A stretch of 64,000 nt of DNA from Mycobacteroides sp. LB1 (GTDB taxonomy: Bacteria > Actinomycetota > Actinomycetes > Mycobacteriales > Mycobacteriaceae). The notes below the pieces were generated by a model. That model was not told the DNA's origin. It made no database searches and saw only the letters and a program-made list of their open reading frames with translations. The stretch covers positions 62,001 through 126,000 of the forward strand of contig NZ_JACCFF010000003.1 in the NCBI RefSeq assembly GCF_013449725.1, in the 5' to 3' direction. A program made the translations under genes and the position numbers. Positions within the stretch are counted from its first letter, which is position 1. Each line of letters opens with the position of its first letter. Shown here piece after piece: positions 24,812 to 31,976 of the stretch.

Positions 24812-25573
24812 CTAATCGAGCCACCCCAGGTGTGTCCGGAGCAACGCGAACCCCACGAAGGCCACGGTGTCGATCACGCCATGGGCGACGACCAGCGGCC
24901 ACAGCCGTCCGGTGCGGTGCCAGACATACCCGAAGACCAGACCCATCACCAGATTTCCGATCCCTGCCGAGACGCCCTGATATAGGTGGTAGCAACCGCG
25001 CAGCAGCGCCGACGACGTGATGGCGGTCGCCGCGCCGTATCCCAGTTGTCGCAGCCGGGTCTGCAGGTACGCGATAACCACGACTTCCTCGGCCCACCCG
25101 TTGGTGAACGCGGACAGCACCAGCACCGGTACTCGCCACCAGGTGTCATCGAGGGAGGCGGGAATTACTTGGACACTCAAGCCCATCCAGCGTGCGCCGA
25201 CATACAGTGCCAGACCCGGAAGCCCGATGAGGGCCGCGAGTCCGAGCGCGCCAAGACCGTCGGCCCGCCAGCGCCAGCGGCCGAGCCCGATCGATGATGG
25301 ACGGAATCCGCTGCGCCACAACAGGTAAACTGCCAGCGCGCCCCACGCCGCCAACCGTGTGATCGACACCAGGTTCAATCCGAGGTCGATCAGGCTGAGC
25401 TCGGCGCGCCGAGGGTTGAGCGCGACGGTTTGTTCGGACAGTCCCGCCAGGGCGGCCGCGGCGAACTGCAGGATGGCGCTGAGGGCGCTCATCCCGAAGG
25501 TGATGGCGAGCACGATCCCCATCTCGATGCGGATTGTGCGCGGTGACATATCCGATTCGGCCACGGCGCTCAT
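24812..25573 (-). CDS. CPBP/CAAX-protease-like membrane protein
   Basis: From ATG 25573 the protein has 253 residues with six to eight membrane helices. The Abi/CPBP core follows: AFTNGWAEEVVVIAYLQTRL (the EE motif), CYHLYQG and VVAHGVIDTVAFVGF. The arginine of the usual EExxxR motif is replaced by Ile (EEVVVI), so catalysis may be altered or absent. Family members cleave prenylated or membrane substrates, or serve in immunity and export. A GTG at 25615 would overlap the divergent hydrolase gene by 8 bp and is less likely. Confidence 0.8.
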   Translation of the reverse strand: MSAVAESDMSPRTIRIEMGIVLAITFGMSALSAILQFAAAALAGLSEQTVALNPRRAELSLIDLGLNLVSITRLAAWGALAVYLLWRSGFRPSSIGLGRWRWRADGLGALGLAALIGLPGLALYVGARWMGLSVQVIPASLDDTWWRVPVLVLSAFTNGWAEEVVVIAYLQTRLRQLGYGAATAITSSALLRGCYHLYQGVSAGIGNLVMGLVFGYVWHRTGRLWPLVVAHGVIDTVAFVGFALLRTHLGWLD

Positions 25574-25607
25574 TGTGGCTGGTATTGGTGGAAGAGTGTC
25601 CGATGTG

Positions 25608-26285
25608 GTGAGCACTCTCCGCTATGTGGCGTCGCCCGATGGGGTGCGGTTGAGTCTGACGGTGTCAGGTGCGGGTCCTCCGCTGGTGGTGGTGCATGGC
25701 GCGATGGATTCCGGATCGAGCTGGTCCGATGTCGCTGCGGCGCTGGACCGGGATTTCACCTGCTTCCTCATCGACCGGCGTGGTCACGGTGCGAGTACCG
25801 ACGCGGAGGAACACAGCCTGGCGCGGGAGGCCGACGATGTGATCGCGGTGGCGGCCGCGGCGGGACCCGATGCGGTGATACTCGGCCATTCGTTCGGCGC
25901 CGTCGTCGTGCTGGAGGCGTTGCGCCGTGGACTCGATGCGGCGGCCGTGGTCCTTTACGAGCCACCGCTTCCGGTATCGGCTGGCGTGGCGGCGGCGAAT
26001 CGGGAAGGGAGTGCGGCGGTTCGAGCGCGCTCGGTGACCGTCTCACGGGAGTTCGAGGCGCTGGATCGATGTGTCGAGGTGCTCGGTGAGTACACCCGGA
26101 CGGTCACCCCGATGCTGCTTCTCGAAGGAATGAACTCGCCGCCGCAATTCCGCGAGCCGGTGGGGTATCTGGCTCGGCGGGTGGTTGGCGCGCGAGTGAA
26201 AGAGCTTGTGGGACAAGATCATTTTGCGCATCGGAATGCTCCGGCAATGTTCGCCGGGGTGCTACGTGAGCTGTTGCTGGGTTAG
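25608..26285 (+). CDS. Alpha/beta hydrolase
   Basis: A GTG start with GGTGGAAGAG upstream gives 225 residues. The oxyanion turn is VVVHGAMDSGSSW near residue 27. The nucleophile elbow is LGHSFGAVV with Ser95. The catalytic His is in GQDHFAHRN near the C-terminus. The size is small for the family because the cap domain is reduced. Such enzymes hydrolyse esters, lactones or epoxides, and no substrate can be inferred. The gene converges with the DUF2470 gene, overlapping by 4 bp at their stops. It is divergent from the CPBP-type gene with about 35 bp between starts. Confidence 0.87.
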   Translation: MSTLRYVASPDGVRLSLTVSGAGPPLVVVHGAMDSGSSWSDVAAALDRDFTCFLIDRRGHGASTDAEEHSLAREADDVIAVAAAAGPDAVILGHSFGAVVVLEALRRGLDAAAVVLYEPPLPVSAGVAAANREGSAAVRARSVTVSREFEALDRCVEVLGEYTRTVTPMLLLEGMNSPPQFREPVGYLARRVVGARVKELVGQDHFAHRNAPAMFAGVLRELLLG

Positions 26286-27067
26286 ATCTTGCGCGCGCGC
26301 AACCCGTTGAGGAATGGGCAGCCGGCCAGGATACGCAGGGCCTGGCTCAGGCCCGCGGTGTCGTCGACGGGCTGGTTGAAGGGCAGCCGGACGTCGTGAT
26401 CGCCGTCGGCGCCCTCGACCCGCAGCTGGATGCCGTAGCGATCGATGCCGAGTAGCCGCACCTCGCCGTGTTGCAGATTCAGCGGAAGCCGGCGCGCCAA
26501 CCGTTCGACGAGATCCCGGTGGTCTTGGTCGATATGCGACAGCCACCCGGCCTCAAGTGCGCAGAAGGGATCGGGTCGGGCACCGAGTAGGGACGTGACG
26601 TCCACCGATTCGGCTCCTGTCGAATCGGCGACGACGACGGATTCCACGGTCAGACACAGCAGCACCGAGCCCGGCTCCGTGCGCAGCCGCATATCGGTGC
26701 GGATATCCAGGAGTGCCGGATCGGGTGTGCGGCTGGCGATGACATCGACGATGCCGCGAGCCTCCCGATCGGAGGCGGCTACCACGTTGCCGCGCACCCA
26801 GACCAGTGATCTGACCGGCTCACGCAGCGGAAGTGGCGCCTGATCGGTCAGTTCCAGGAGTGCTGGCATCCCTGGTCGGCCTGCGGTGATCACCGTCGCA
26901 GCGATGGCACTTTCCGATGGGACCGCGATGGCGAAGGTGCCGTCGTCGAACAGATGGTGCAGCGACGTGCCGACGACATCGGCACCGGCAATGGCGAGGG
27001 TTGAGCTCACGGCCCGTGCGCAGGCCGAACGAACGCGCTCGGCGGTGGTTGGCGGTGCTGCGGTCAT
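26282..27067 (-). CDS. DUF2470-domain protein (Rv3839-like), iron regulated
   Basis: The 261-residue protein has an N-terminal FMN-binding-split-barrel-like part (SLHHLFDDGTFAIAVPSES, SLVWVRGNVVAASDRE) and a C-terminal DUF2470 domain (CALEAGWLSHIDQDHRDLV through the PFNQPVDDTAGLSQALRIL segment). DUF2470 occurs in HugZ-like haem-degrading or haem-binding proteins. A good ribosome-binding site (AAGGAAAGGG) precedes the ATG. An IdeR box lies 42 bp upstream. The M. tuberculosis homologue Rv3839 is known as an iron- and IdeR-regulated gene, so a role in iron or haem handling is likely. Confidence 0.87.
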   Translation of the reverse strand: MTAAPPTTAERVRSACARAVSSTLAIAGADVVGTSLHHLFDDGTFAIAVPSESAIAATVITAGRPGMPALLELTDQAPLPLREPVRSLVWVRGNVVAASDREARGIVDVIASRTPDPALLDIRTDMRLRTEPGSVLLCLTVESVVVADSTGAESVDVTSLLGARPDPFCALEAGWLSHIDQDHRDLVERLARRLPLNLQHGEVRLLGIDRYGIQLRVEGADGDHDVRLPFNQPVDDTAGLSQALRILAGCPFLNGLRARKI

Positions 27068-27108
27068 GGTGACCCTTTCCTTTTCGAACCCTGAAGAACC
27101 CGACGAAC

Positions 27109-27127
27109 TGAGGTAAGCCTAAGTTAA
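27109..27127 (-). promoter_or_regulatory. IdeR box in front of the DUF2470 gene
   Basis: TGAGGTAAGCCTAAGTTAA matches 16 of 19 positions of the IdeR/DtxR consensus TTAGGTWAGSCTWACCTWA. It lies 42 bp upstream of the DUF2470 start and 88 bp upstream of divergent pheA. Location over the promoter predicts repression by iron-loaded IdeR. Confidence 0.82.
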
Positions 27128-27214
27128 CAACGGGCGGCGGAGAGTGCAAGGGACACCTGTGCTGCCGCCTGTGTCGAGGGTTCGCCGGGCGGTCGAACGC
27201 CTAAGGTTTGAAGT

Positions 27215-28138
27215 GTGCAGCGCATCACATACCTCGGGCCGCAAGGCACCTTCTCGGAAGCTGCGTTGACCAGGCTGCAGGCGTCGGGCCTCATCCCCGG
27301 GGCGGATTCGGTGGAGCCGGTCCCGGTCGTGAGCCCCCGCGAGGCGTTGGAGCAGGTACAGAAGGGCGACGCGTCCTATGCCTGCGTTCCGATCGAGAGT
27401 TCGCTTGAGGGACGAGTAGTGCCGACCCTTGACACGCTGGCGGGCGGTGCGCCACTGCAGATTTTTGCTGAGACCGTGCTTCCGGTGTCCTTCAGCATCG
27501 TGGTGCGACCGGGCACCTCGGCGGATGCAGTCAAGACCGTGGCAGCTTTTCCGATCGCCGCTGCGCAAGTGCGGGAGTGGTTGGCCATCAACCTGCCCGA
27601 TGCGGAGTTGGTGCCCGCCAATTCGAACGCCGCCGCCGCCGAGGACGTGCACGCCGAGCGTGCCGACGCCGGCGTGTCTACGGAATGGGCCGCCCAGCGG
27701 TGGGGACTGCACACCCGCGCCAGCGGTGTGGTGGACGAGCCCAACGCACACACCCGTTTCGTGTTGGTAGGGCAGCCAGGATCGCCGCCTCCGGCCACCG
27801 GATCGGATCGGACCTCGATGGTCTTGGCGCTGAGGAATGTGCCGGGAGCTCTTGCCGGTGCTCTGAACGAGTTCGCAATCCGGGATATCGACCTGACGTT
27901 CATCGAGTCGCGGCCTACCCGCACCGGTTTGGGCGTTTACCGGTTCTTCCTGGATTGTGTCGGCCATGTCGACGACATCGCTGTCGGCGAGGCACTGAAA
28001 GGACTGCATCGTCGTTGTCAGGATGTGCGGTATCTGGGATCGTGGCCACGAGCGGCGGCATCCGGGGGGGCCAACCCACCGGTGCTGGATGACGCCTCGG
28101 AGTGGCTCAACGGGTTACGGGAAGGGGAGGTGCTGTGA
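27215..28138 (+). CDS. pheA: Prephenate dehydratase PheA
   Basis: The 307-residue protein from GTG 27215 starts MQRITYLGPQGTFSEAAL. It has the prephenate-dehydratase catalytic motif TRF (AHTRFVLVG). The C-terminal ACT domain holds the phenylalanine-sensing motif ESRP, in ALRNVPGALAGALNEF then FIESRPTRTG. The enzyme turns prephenate into phenylpyruvate in phenylalanine biosynthesis and is feedback regulated. Length and order match Rv3838c. The GTGA overlap with the next gene shows translational coupling to the gpm2-like phosphatase. Confidence 0.97.
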   Translation: MQRITYLGPQGTFSEAALTRLQASGLIPGADSVEPVPVVSPREALEQVQKGDASYACVPIESSLEGRVVPTLDTLAGGAPLQIFAETVLPVSFSIVVRPGTSADAVKTVAAFPIAAAQVREWLAINLPDAELVPANSNAAAAEDVHAERADAGVSTEWAAQRWGLHTRASGVVDEPNAHTRFVLVGQPGSPPPATGSDRTSMVLALRNVPGALAGALNEFAIRDIDLTFIESRPTRTGLGVYRFFLDCVGHVDDIAVGEALKGLHRRCQDVRYLGSWPRAAASGGANPPVLDDASEWLNGLREGEVL

Positions 28139-28821
28139 GTGGACGCCTGATCCTGGTGCGGCACGGACAGTCATATGGAAATGTCGAGCGCCGACTGGAC
28201 ACCAAACCGCCGGGTGCGCCGCTGACCGAACTCGGAATGCAGCAGGCCCGTCTCTTCGCAGAACAGTACGAGGAGCGCCCACCCGCGGTGCTGGTGCATT
28301 CGGTGGCGTTACGCGCCATACAAACTGCCAGTGGAATCGCCGAACATCTTGGGGTGCCGGCACTTCAAGCCGAGGGTTTACATGAGGTGCAGGCCGGTGA
28401 ATTGGAGGACCGCAGCGACCTGGAGTCCTTTGAGATCTTCGACCGGGTGTACGAGCGCTGGCATTTCGGGGATGTCGATGCCCGGATGCCCGGCGGAGAA
28501 TCCGCTCAGGACGTGTTTGACAGGTATCTACCCGTGGTCGCCGATCTGCGTCGGCGCCATCTCGAAAACGACGCGTCAGGCGGCGACGTGGTGATTGTGA
28601 GCCATGGGGCGGCGATCCGATTGGTGGCCGCCGCGCTTGCCGGAGTTGATCCGGGCTTCGCGGTGAACCGTCACCTGCTCAATACGGAAGCGGTTGTCTT
28701 GGCACCGATTACAGACGGACGATGGAGCTGCGTGCATTGGGGCGAGGCGGCGGCGCCCTTCCCCCATCAGGAAGCGGCCAGTGCCGAGGAGTTGGCGCAG
28801 TCGGCCGATCCGATGGGCTAA
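28135..28821 (+). CDS. gpm2: Histidine phosphatase superfamily protein (Gpm2-like)
   Basis: A GTG start overlapping the pheA stop (GTGA), with GGGGAGG upstream, gives 228 residues. The catalytic RHG is in LILVRHGQSYGNVE near residue 9, followed by GGESAQDVFDRY and the second His in VIVSHGAAIRLV. It is named phosphoglycerate mutase 2 in M. tuberculosis (Rv3837c), but the family is mostly phosphatases, so mutase activity is doubtful. Coupling to pheA suggests a shared role or shared expression only. Confidence 0.88.
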   Translation: MSGRLILVRHGQSYGNVERRLDTKPPGAPLTELGMQQARLFAEQYEERPPAVLVHSVALRAIQTASGIAEHLGVPALQAEGLHEVQAGELEDRSDLESFEIFDRVYERWHFGDVDARMPGGESAQDVFDRYLPVVADLRRRHLENDASGGDVVIVSHGAAIRLVAAALAGVDPGFAVNRHLLNTEAVVLAPITDGRWSCVHWGEAAAPFPHQEAASAEELAQSADPMG

Positions 28822-29045
28822 CCGGCCAGCTGTATCTGCCTACCGCAATCGCATTGTGCGGTAACGCAATCAATGACGAGGCTGTGCCGCAGTAGGTGCG
28901 GCCCGTCGCAGTCGAATGCGGTGCAGTCGGCGTGACGGTAAGGATGCACGATCAACGTGCCATGGCAATGGTCGATATCGCGGGCGCAATCGCGGCATGC
29001 GACACCGCAGTGGATGGCGTCGCGCCACTCCGGTGATTTCTTCAT
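28818..29045 (-). CDS. Small Cys/His-rich protein, likely zinc binding
   Basis: The 75-residue protein starts MKKSPEWRDAIHCG. It has eight cysteines and several histidines (CGVACRDCARDIDHCHG, DCTAFDCDGPH, CDCGRQ), a pattern suggesting one or two zinc sites. There is no signal peptide or membrane helix. It is convergent with the phosphatase gene, overlapping its stop by 4 bp. I do not recognise the family. The ATG is supported by conserved-looking content after it, and the upstream in-frame sequence looks like noise. A 254-bp region without a gene lies between it and the EspG gene. Confidence 0.6.
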   Translation of the reverse strand: MKKSPEWRDAIHCGVACRDCARDIDHCHGTLIVHPYRHADCTAFDCDGPHLLRHSLVIDCVTAQCDCGRQIQLAG

Positions 29046-29299
29046 ACCCGAGTTGTAGCACCGGATACCGACAAGTCGCGGTAGCCGAGCGGGCGGTTCT
29101 CCGGCTAGTAGGCGTCGACCGACGTGTTCGTGGTGTTGGGCGTGCGGTGTGTGCTGACCCTGTCGGTGCGTCCGAGATCCGCCAGGTCGTGGACTGCTGG
29201 CGCCGGGTAGCCCGCGCCACCTGCACGTAAGACCGACAAGATCATCGAGACATGGCAGCGCCTTCTCGCAAAGCGGCGGCCCCGCGGCGTGTTGTCCGC

Positions 29300-30043
29300 C
29301 TACTCCAGGCCGAGGCTTTTGAGCGCGTGCCCCATCCGTTGCGGGGTCGCGGGCGTCAACGTCGCCCACAGGGCGCCGTCGCTGGAGGTGCTCGGGGTGG
29401 CCATGATCCGCCCAAAGGCGGTGTCGTACACGGCAACTCCGCCCGGTGCGCGATCGGTCACGCCGTCGATCCGTCGGATCGCGGTGATCTCGGTCATCGC
29501 GCCGCGACGAGCCATCGCCTTCGCGACACTTACCGCGTCGACCTTGGTGGCGCCGAGCGCCATGAGTCGACGGGCCATATCGCCGGGCTCGGCATTGAGC
29601 GCCAGTGCCAGCTGCTCAGCGGGCGCGTTGATCGACCCGAACTTCAGCGGTGTGGCATCGCCCAGGTAGCGCCACAGTTCGGCGCCGAGTGAACCCGTCA
29701 CCGACCGCATGGCGACACCTTCGCCGTCGTTGACCAGCAGCACATGCGCCTCGCCGTGTTCGACCAAGCACAGCCGCAGCATCTGCGATCCCGCCCAGCG
29801 CCGCACTGCCACCTGGCCGGTGGCCCTGCTGGCCGAGGTCAGCATGTCGCGCAGCGTCGGGTGAAGGTCCTCGCCCTTCAGTAGGTTGCGTTCCTTGAGC
29901 CTGGAACGCGCACCCTCCAGGGCATCTCGGTGAGCGACTTCGTCCTCGTGGCGCGGACCCGCTGCCAGCACAACCGGCAAGAGATCGTTCCCGGTGATCT
30001 CGCGGGTCAGTTCCAGTTCGTCGAAGTCCAGGCGGACGGTCAC
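29300..30043 (-). CDS. ESX secretion-associated chaperone EspG
   Basis: The 247-residue protein matches the EspG fold: the start VRLDFDELELTREITGNDLLP, then YLGDATPLKFGSINAPAEQLALAL. It ends LWATLTPATPQRMGHALKSLGL. EspG proteins bind the tip of PPE proteins in the cytosol and guide PE-PPE pairs to their ESX type VII system. It overlaps the PPE-like gene by 4 bp and so is the third gene of a PE-like/PPE-like/EspG operon. No ESX core genes (EccA-E, MycP) are nearby, so it serves a system encoded elsewhere. Which ESX it serves is not decidable here. Confidence 0.87.
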   Translation of the reverse strand: MTVRLDFDELELTREITGNDLLPVVLAAGPRHEDEVAHRDALEGARSRLKERNLLKGEDLHPTLRDMLTSASRATGQVAVRRWAGSQMLRLCLVEHGEAHVLLVNDGEGVAMRSVTGSLGAELWRYLGDATPLKFGSINAPAEQLALALNAEPGDMARRLMALGATKVDAVSVAKAMARRGAMTEITAIRRIDGVTDRAPGGVAVYDTAFGRIMATPSTSSDGALWATLTPATPQRMGHALKSLGLE

Positions 30044-31077
30044 AGCTCCGCGCTCGCGCCGAGAACCGGTGGCGCCACCGCCCCCTTCGAGCCTCCGCGC
30101 TCGAACAGCGATGCGGCGTCGACACTTTCGAAATCGGCGACCTTATCGCTACCGGACTTGTTGGTCAGGATGTCCGGCAGCTCGACGGGCTTGCTCTCGT
30201 CACCCATGAAGACACCGGTGGCGCCGATGGCGGCGAGCTTCTCGTCGTCCTCGTTCTCATCCTTCTTGCCGCCACTGCCGGCCTTGATGCCCTTGCCTGC
30301 GCTGGCAGCCAGCGCACCACCGGCCATCATGCCGGCCATCGGGGCACCCATCCCGCCCATTCCAAAACCGCCGCCACCGGCGGAGATCGGGTTGGCAGTC
30401 ATCGATACGGCCGCCGCGCGGGCGCTTTGCACACCGGGAATCGAGTCCGGGCTCAGCGGGCTCGGGCCCATCTCGGACAAGCCGACGCCTGCAGCGCTAA
30501 CACCGGTGTTGCCGCTGTTGGCCTCGGACTTCTCTTCCGGGTACTTGATGATCTCCGGAGCGGGCGGGAATTCGACTACCTTGGCTGCGGGCTCGCTGGC
30601 CGACTCGTAGGTCTCCATGGCCTTGGCGGCCTGCAGATCGAGGTCCTGTTCCATGCCCTCGGTGGTGGCGGAGAGCCCGAAGAGCGGTCCGCCCGCAGAC
30701 AGTGCCTCGGACTTGGCCTTCTCAAGCTGAGCCAGGTCGCTGATATGCGGCATATCGAGGACCGCGGTGCTGTACGACTCGGCGTACGTGTTCGCGGTGT
30801 CGCTGACCTCCTGGGTCAGTCCCGCCATCTTCTCGACCCATTCGGTGAACGGGGTCAGCTTGTTCAGTGCGTCCTCGGCGTGCGGCCCGCGGTACCCCTC
30901 CGTGAGCAGCTCGCTGACGCGCAGGCTGTTTTCGTGCACCTCGGCGAACGCGGTGCTGATCTCTTGCCAGGACAGCGCGCTGTCGACGACATGGGTCGGG
31001 CCTGCACCCGTGGTCAGGTCTAGGGCCAGCTTCTTTGCCTTGCGGGCCACCCAGTTGACACCAGTGAATCCGGTCAT
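30040..31077 (-). CDS. PPE-like ESX substrate
   Basis: The 345-residue protein has a helical N-terminal domain of about 180 residues in the PPE style. SALSWQEISTAFAEVHENS precedes a turn with YRGPHAEDALNKL, the place where PPE proteins have WxGPxA, so the Trp is replaced by Tyr. It lacks the literal N-terminal Pro-Pro-Glu. The C-terminal half is Gly/Ala/Met-rich and disordered (GFGMGGMGAPMAGMMAGG) and ends in acidic-basic sequence. The gene lies 3 bp from the PE-like gene and overlaps the EspG gene. This arrangement is what supports the call. Confidence 0.78.
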   Translation of the reverse strand: MTGFTGVNWVARKAKKLALDLTTGAGPTHVVDSALSWQEISTAFAEVHENSLRVSELLTEGYRGPHAEDALNKLTPFTEWVEKMAGLTQEVSDTANTYAESYSTAVLDMPHISDLAQLEKAKSEALSAGGPLFGLSATTEGMEQDLDLQAAKAMETYESASEPAAKVVEFPPAPEIIKYPEEKSEANSGNTGVSAAGVGLSEMGPSPLSPDSIPGVQSARAAAVSMTANPISAGGGGFGMGGMGAPMAGMMAGGALAASAGKGIKAGSGGKKDENEDDEKLAAIGATGVFMGDESKPVELPDILTNKSGSDKVADFESVDAASLFERGGSKGAVAPPVLGASAEL

Positions 31078-31080
31078 GAT

Positions 31081-31452
31081 CTATTCCCCCACACCATTGA
31101 GACGGGCGGCATTGTTGCGTTCGAGGTCGACGAAGGCCTGCGAGTTCCGTCGGAATGCCTCGGCGATGCGCTTGAGCTGCTCGATGCCGTCCTTGGCGAC
31201 CTTCTCGAAGTTCTCGTTGGTCTTCGCGGAGGCGTTCGCAACGGCGGTGGACACCTCGTCACGGCCCGCCGAGCCGAACTTCGCCGCCTCGAGCTGCTTG
31301 TCGAGAGCGTCCTGCAGTCGGTGCGCCATCGCGTCGTACTCGACAGCGGCATCCTTCATCACATCCGGATCGACCTGCAGAACAGTCCCCGGCTGGCTGG
31401 CCAGATCCCAACGGATTTCCTCACGCTGGGCGGGCGCCGGTACATCAGCCAT
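31081..31452 (-). CDS. PE-like ESX substrate partner
   Basis: The ATG at 31452 has AAAGGGG upstream. The 123-residue helical protein contains QVDPDVMKDAAVEYDAMAHR and FRRNSQAFVDLERNNAARL, resembling the two-helix PE or WXG100-type fold. It carries an F-x-x-x-E near the end where YxxxD/E export signals normally lie. It lacks the Pro-Glu start. Its position directly before a PPE-like gene and an EspG gene is the main evidence that it is the heterodimer partner. The assignment to PE rather than a general WXG100-like family is uncertain. Confidence 0.75.
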   Translation of the reverse strand: MADVPAPAQREEIRWDLASQPGTVLQVDPDVMKDAAVEYDAMAHRLQDALDKQLEAAKFGSAGRDEVSTAVANASAKTNENFEKVAKDGIEQLKRIAEAFRRNSQAFVDLERNNAARLNGVGE

Positions 31453-31597
31453 CTTCTGTCCCCTTTCCCCCACTTGTCTCGCGTCGTCCTAAGGGCAGAT
31501 TTGCCCTTTCACTAGAGAAGGACGGCGGATCCCTCTATTCGGTTCCATCATTCTCCAAGATTTTTGCGTTTTTTTCCAGCAAACCCCAGCCGCATCT

Positions 31598-31948
31598 TTA
31601 GCCCCAGCCCAGCTGGTGTAATCGCTCGTCGTCGATACCAAAATGATGAGCGATCTCGTGAATCACGGTGATCGTCACCTCATCGACCACCTCGTGTTCG
31701 CTGGAGCACATCTCCAGCAACGGCTCGCGATAGATCGTGATGGTGTCCGGAAGTGCACCGGCGTAGAAGCTGTCGCGTTCGGTAAGCGCGATGCCCTCGT
31801 ACAGCCCGAGGAGGTCCGAATCCTCTGGATGACGGTCCTGAACCAGTACCACCACATTGTCTATGGCAGCGGCGAGCTTCGGTGGTACAGCGTCGAGAGC
31901 GTCGGATACCAGCTCCTCGAACCGTTGCTCGCTCATCTGGACAGGCAT
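31598..31948 (-). CDS. Zincin-like metallopeptidase (DUF1025 family)
   Basis: The 116-residue protein ends with the motif VIHEIAHHFGIDDERLHQLG, where HExxH and a downstream Asp/His form the zinc site. The N-terminal part EQRFEELVSDALDAVPPKLA is typical of this small actinobacterial family of minimal metallopeptidases. The second ATG at 31936 is a possible alternative start. Substrates are unknown. It lies 28 bp downstream of the septum-formation gene stop and in the same direction, so it is probably cotranscribed. Confidence 0.87.
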   Translation of the reverse strand: MPVQMSEQRFEELVSDALDAVPPKLAAAIDNVVVLVQDRHPEDSDLLGLYEGIALTERDSFYAGALPDTITIYREPLLEMCSSEHEVVDEVTITVIHEIAHHFGIDDERLHQLGWG

Positions 31949-31976
31949 TAGGCGTCGGCGTCGGAGGCAGGCACAG

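Noticed and set aside
29060..29180. Possible tRNA-like sequence (GGTAGCCGAGCGGGCGG)
   Set aside because: A tRNA D-arm-like piece is present but no acceptor stem, anticodon arm or T-arm could be assembled around it.
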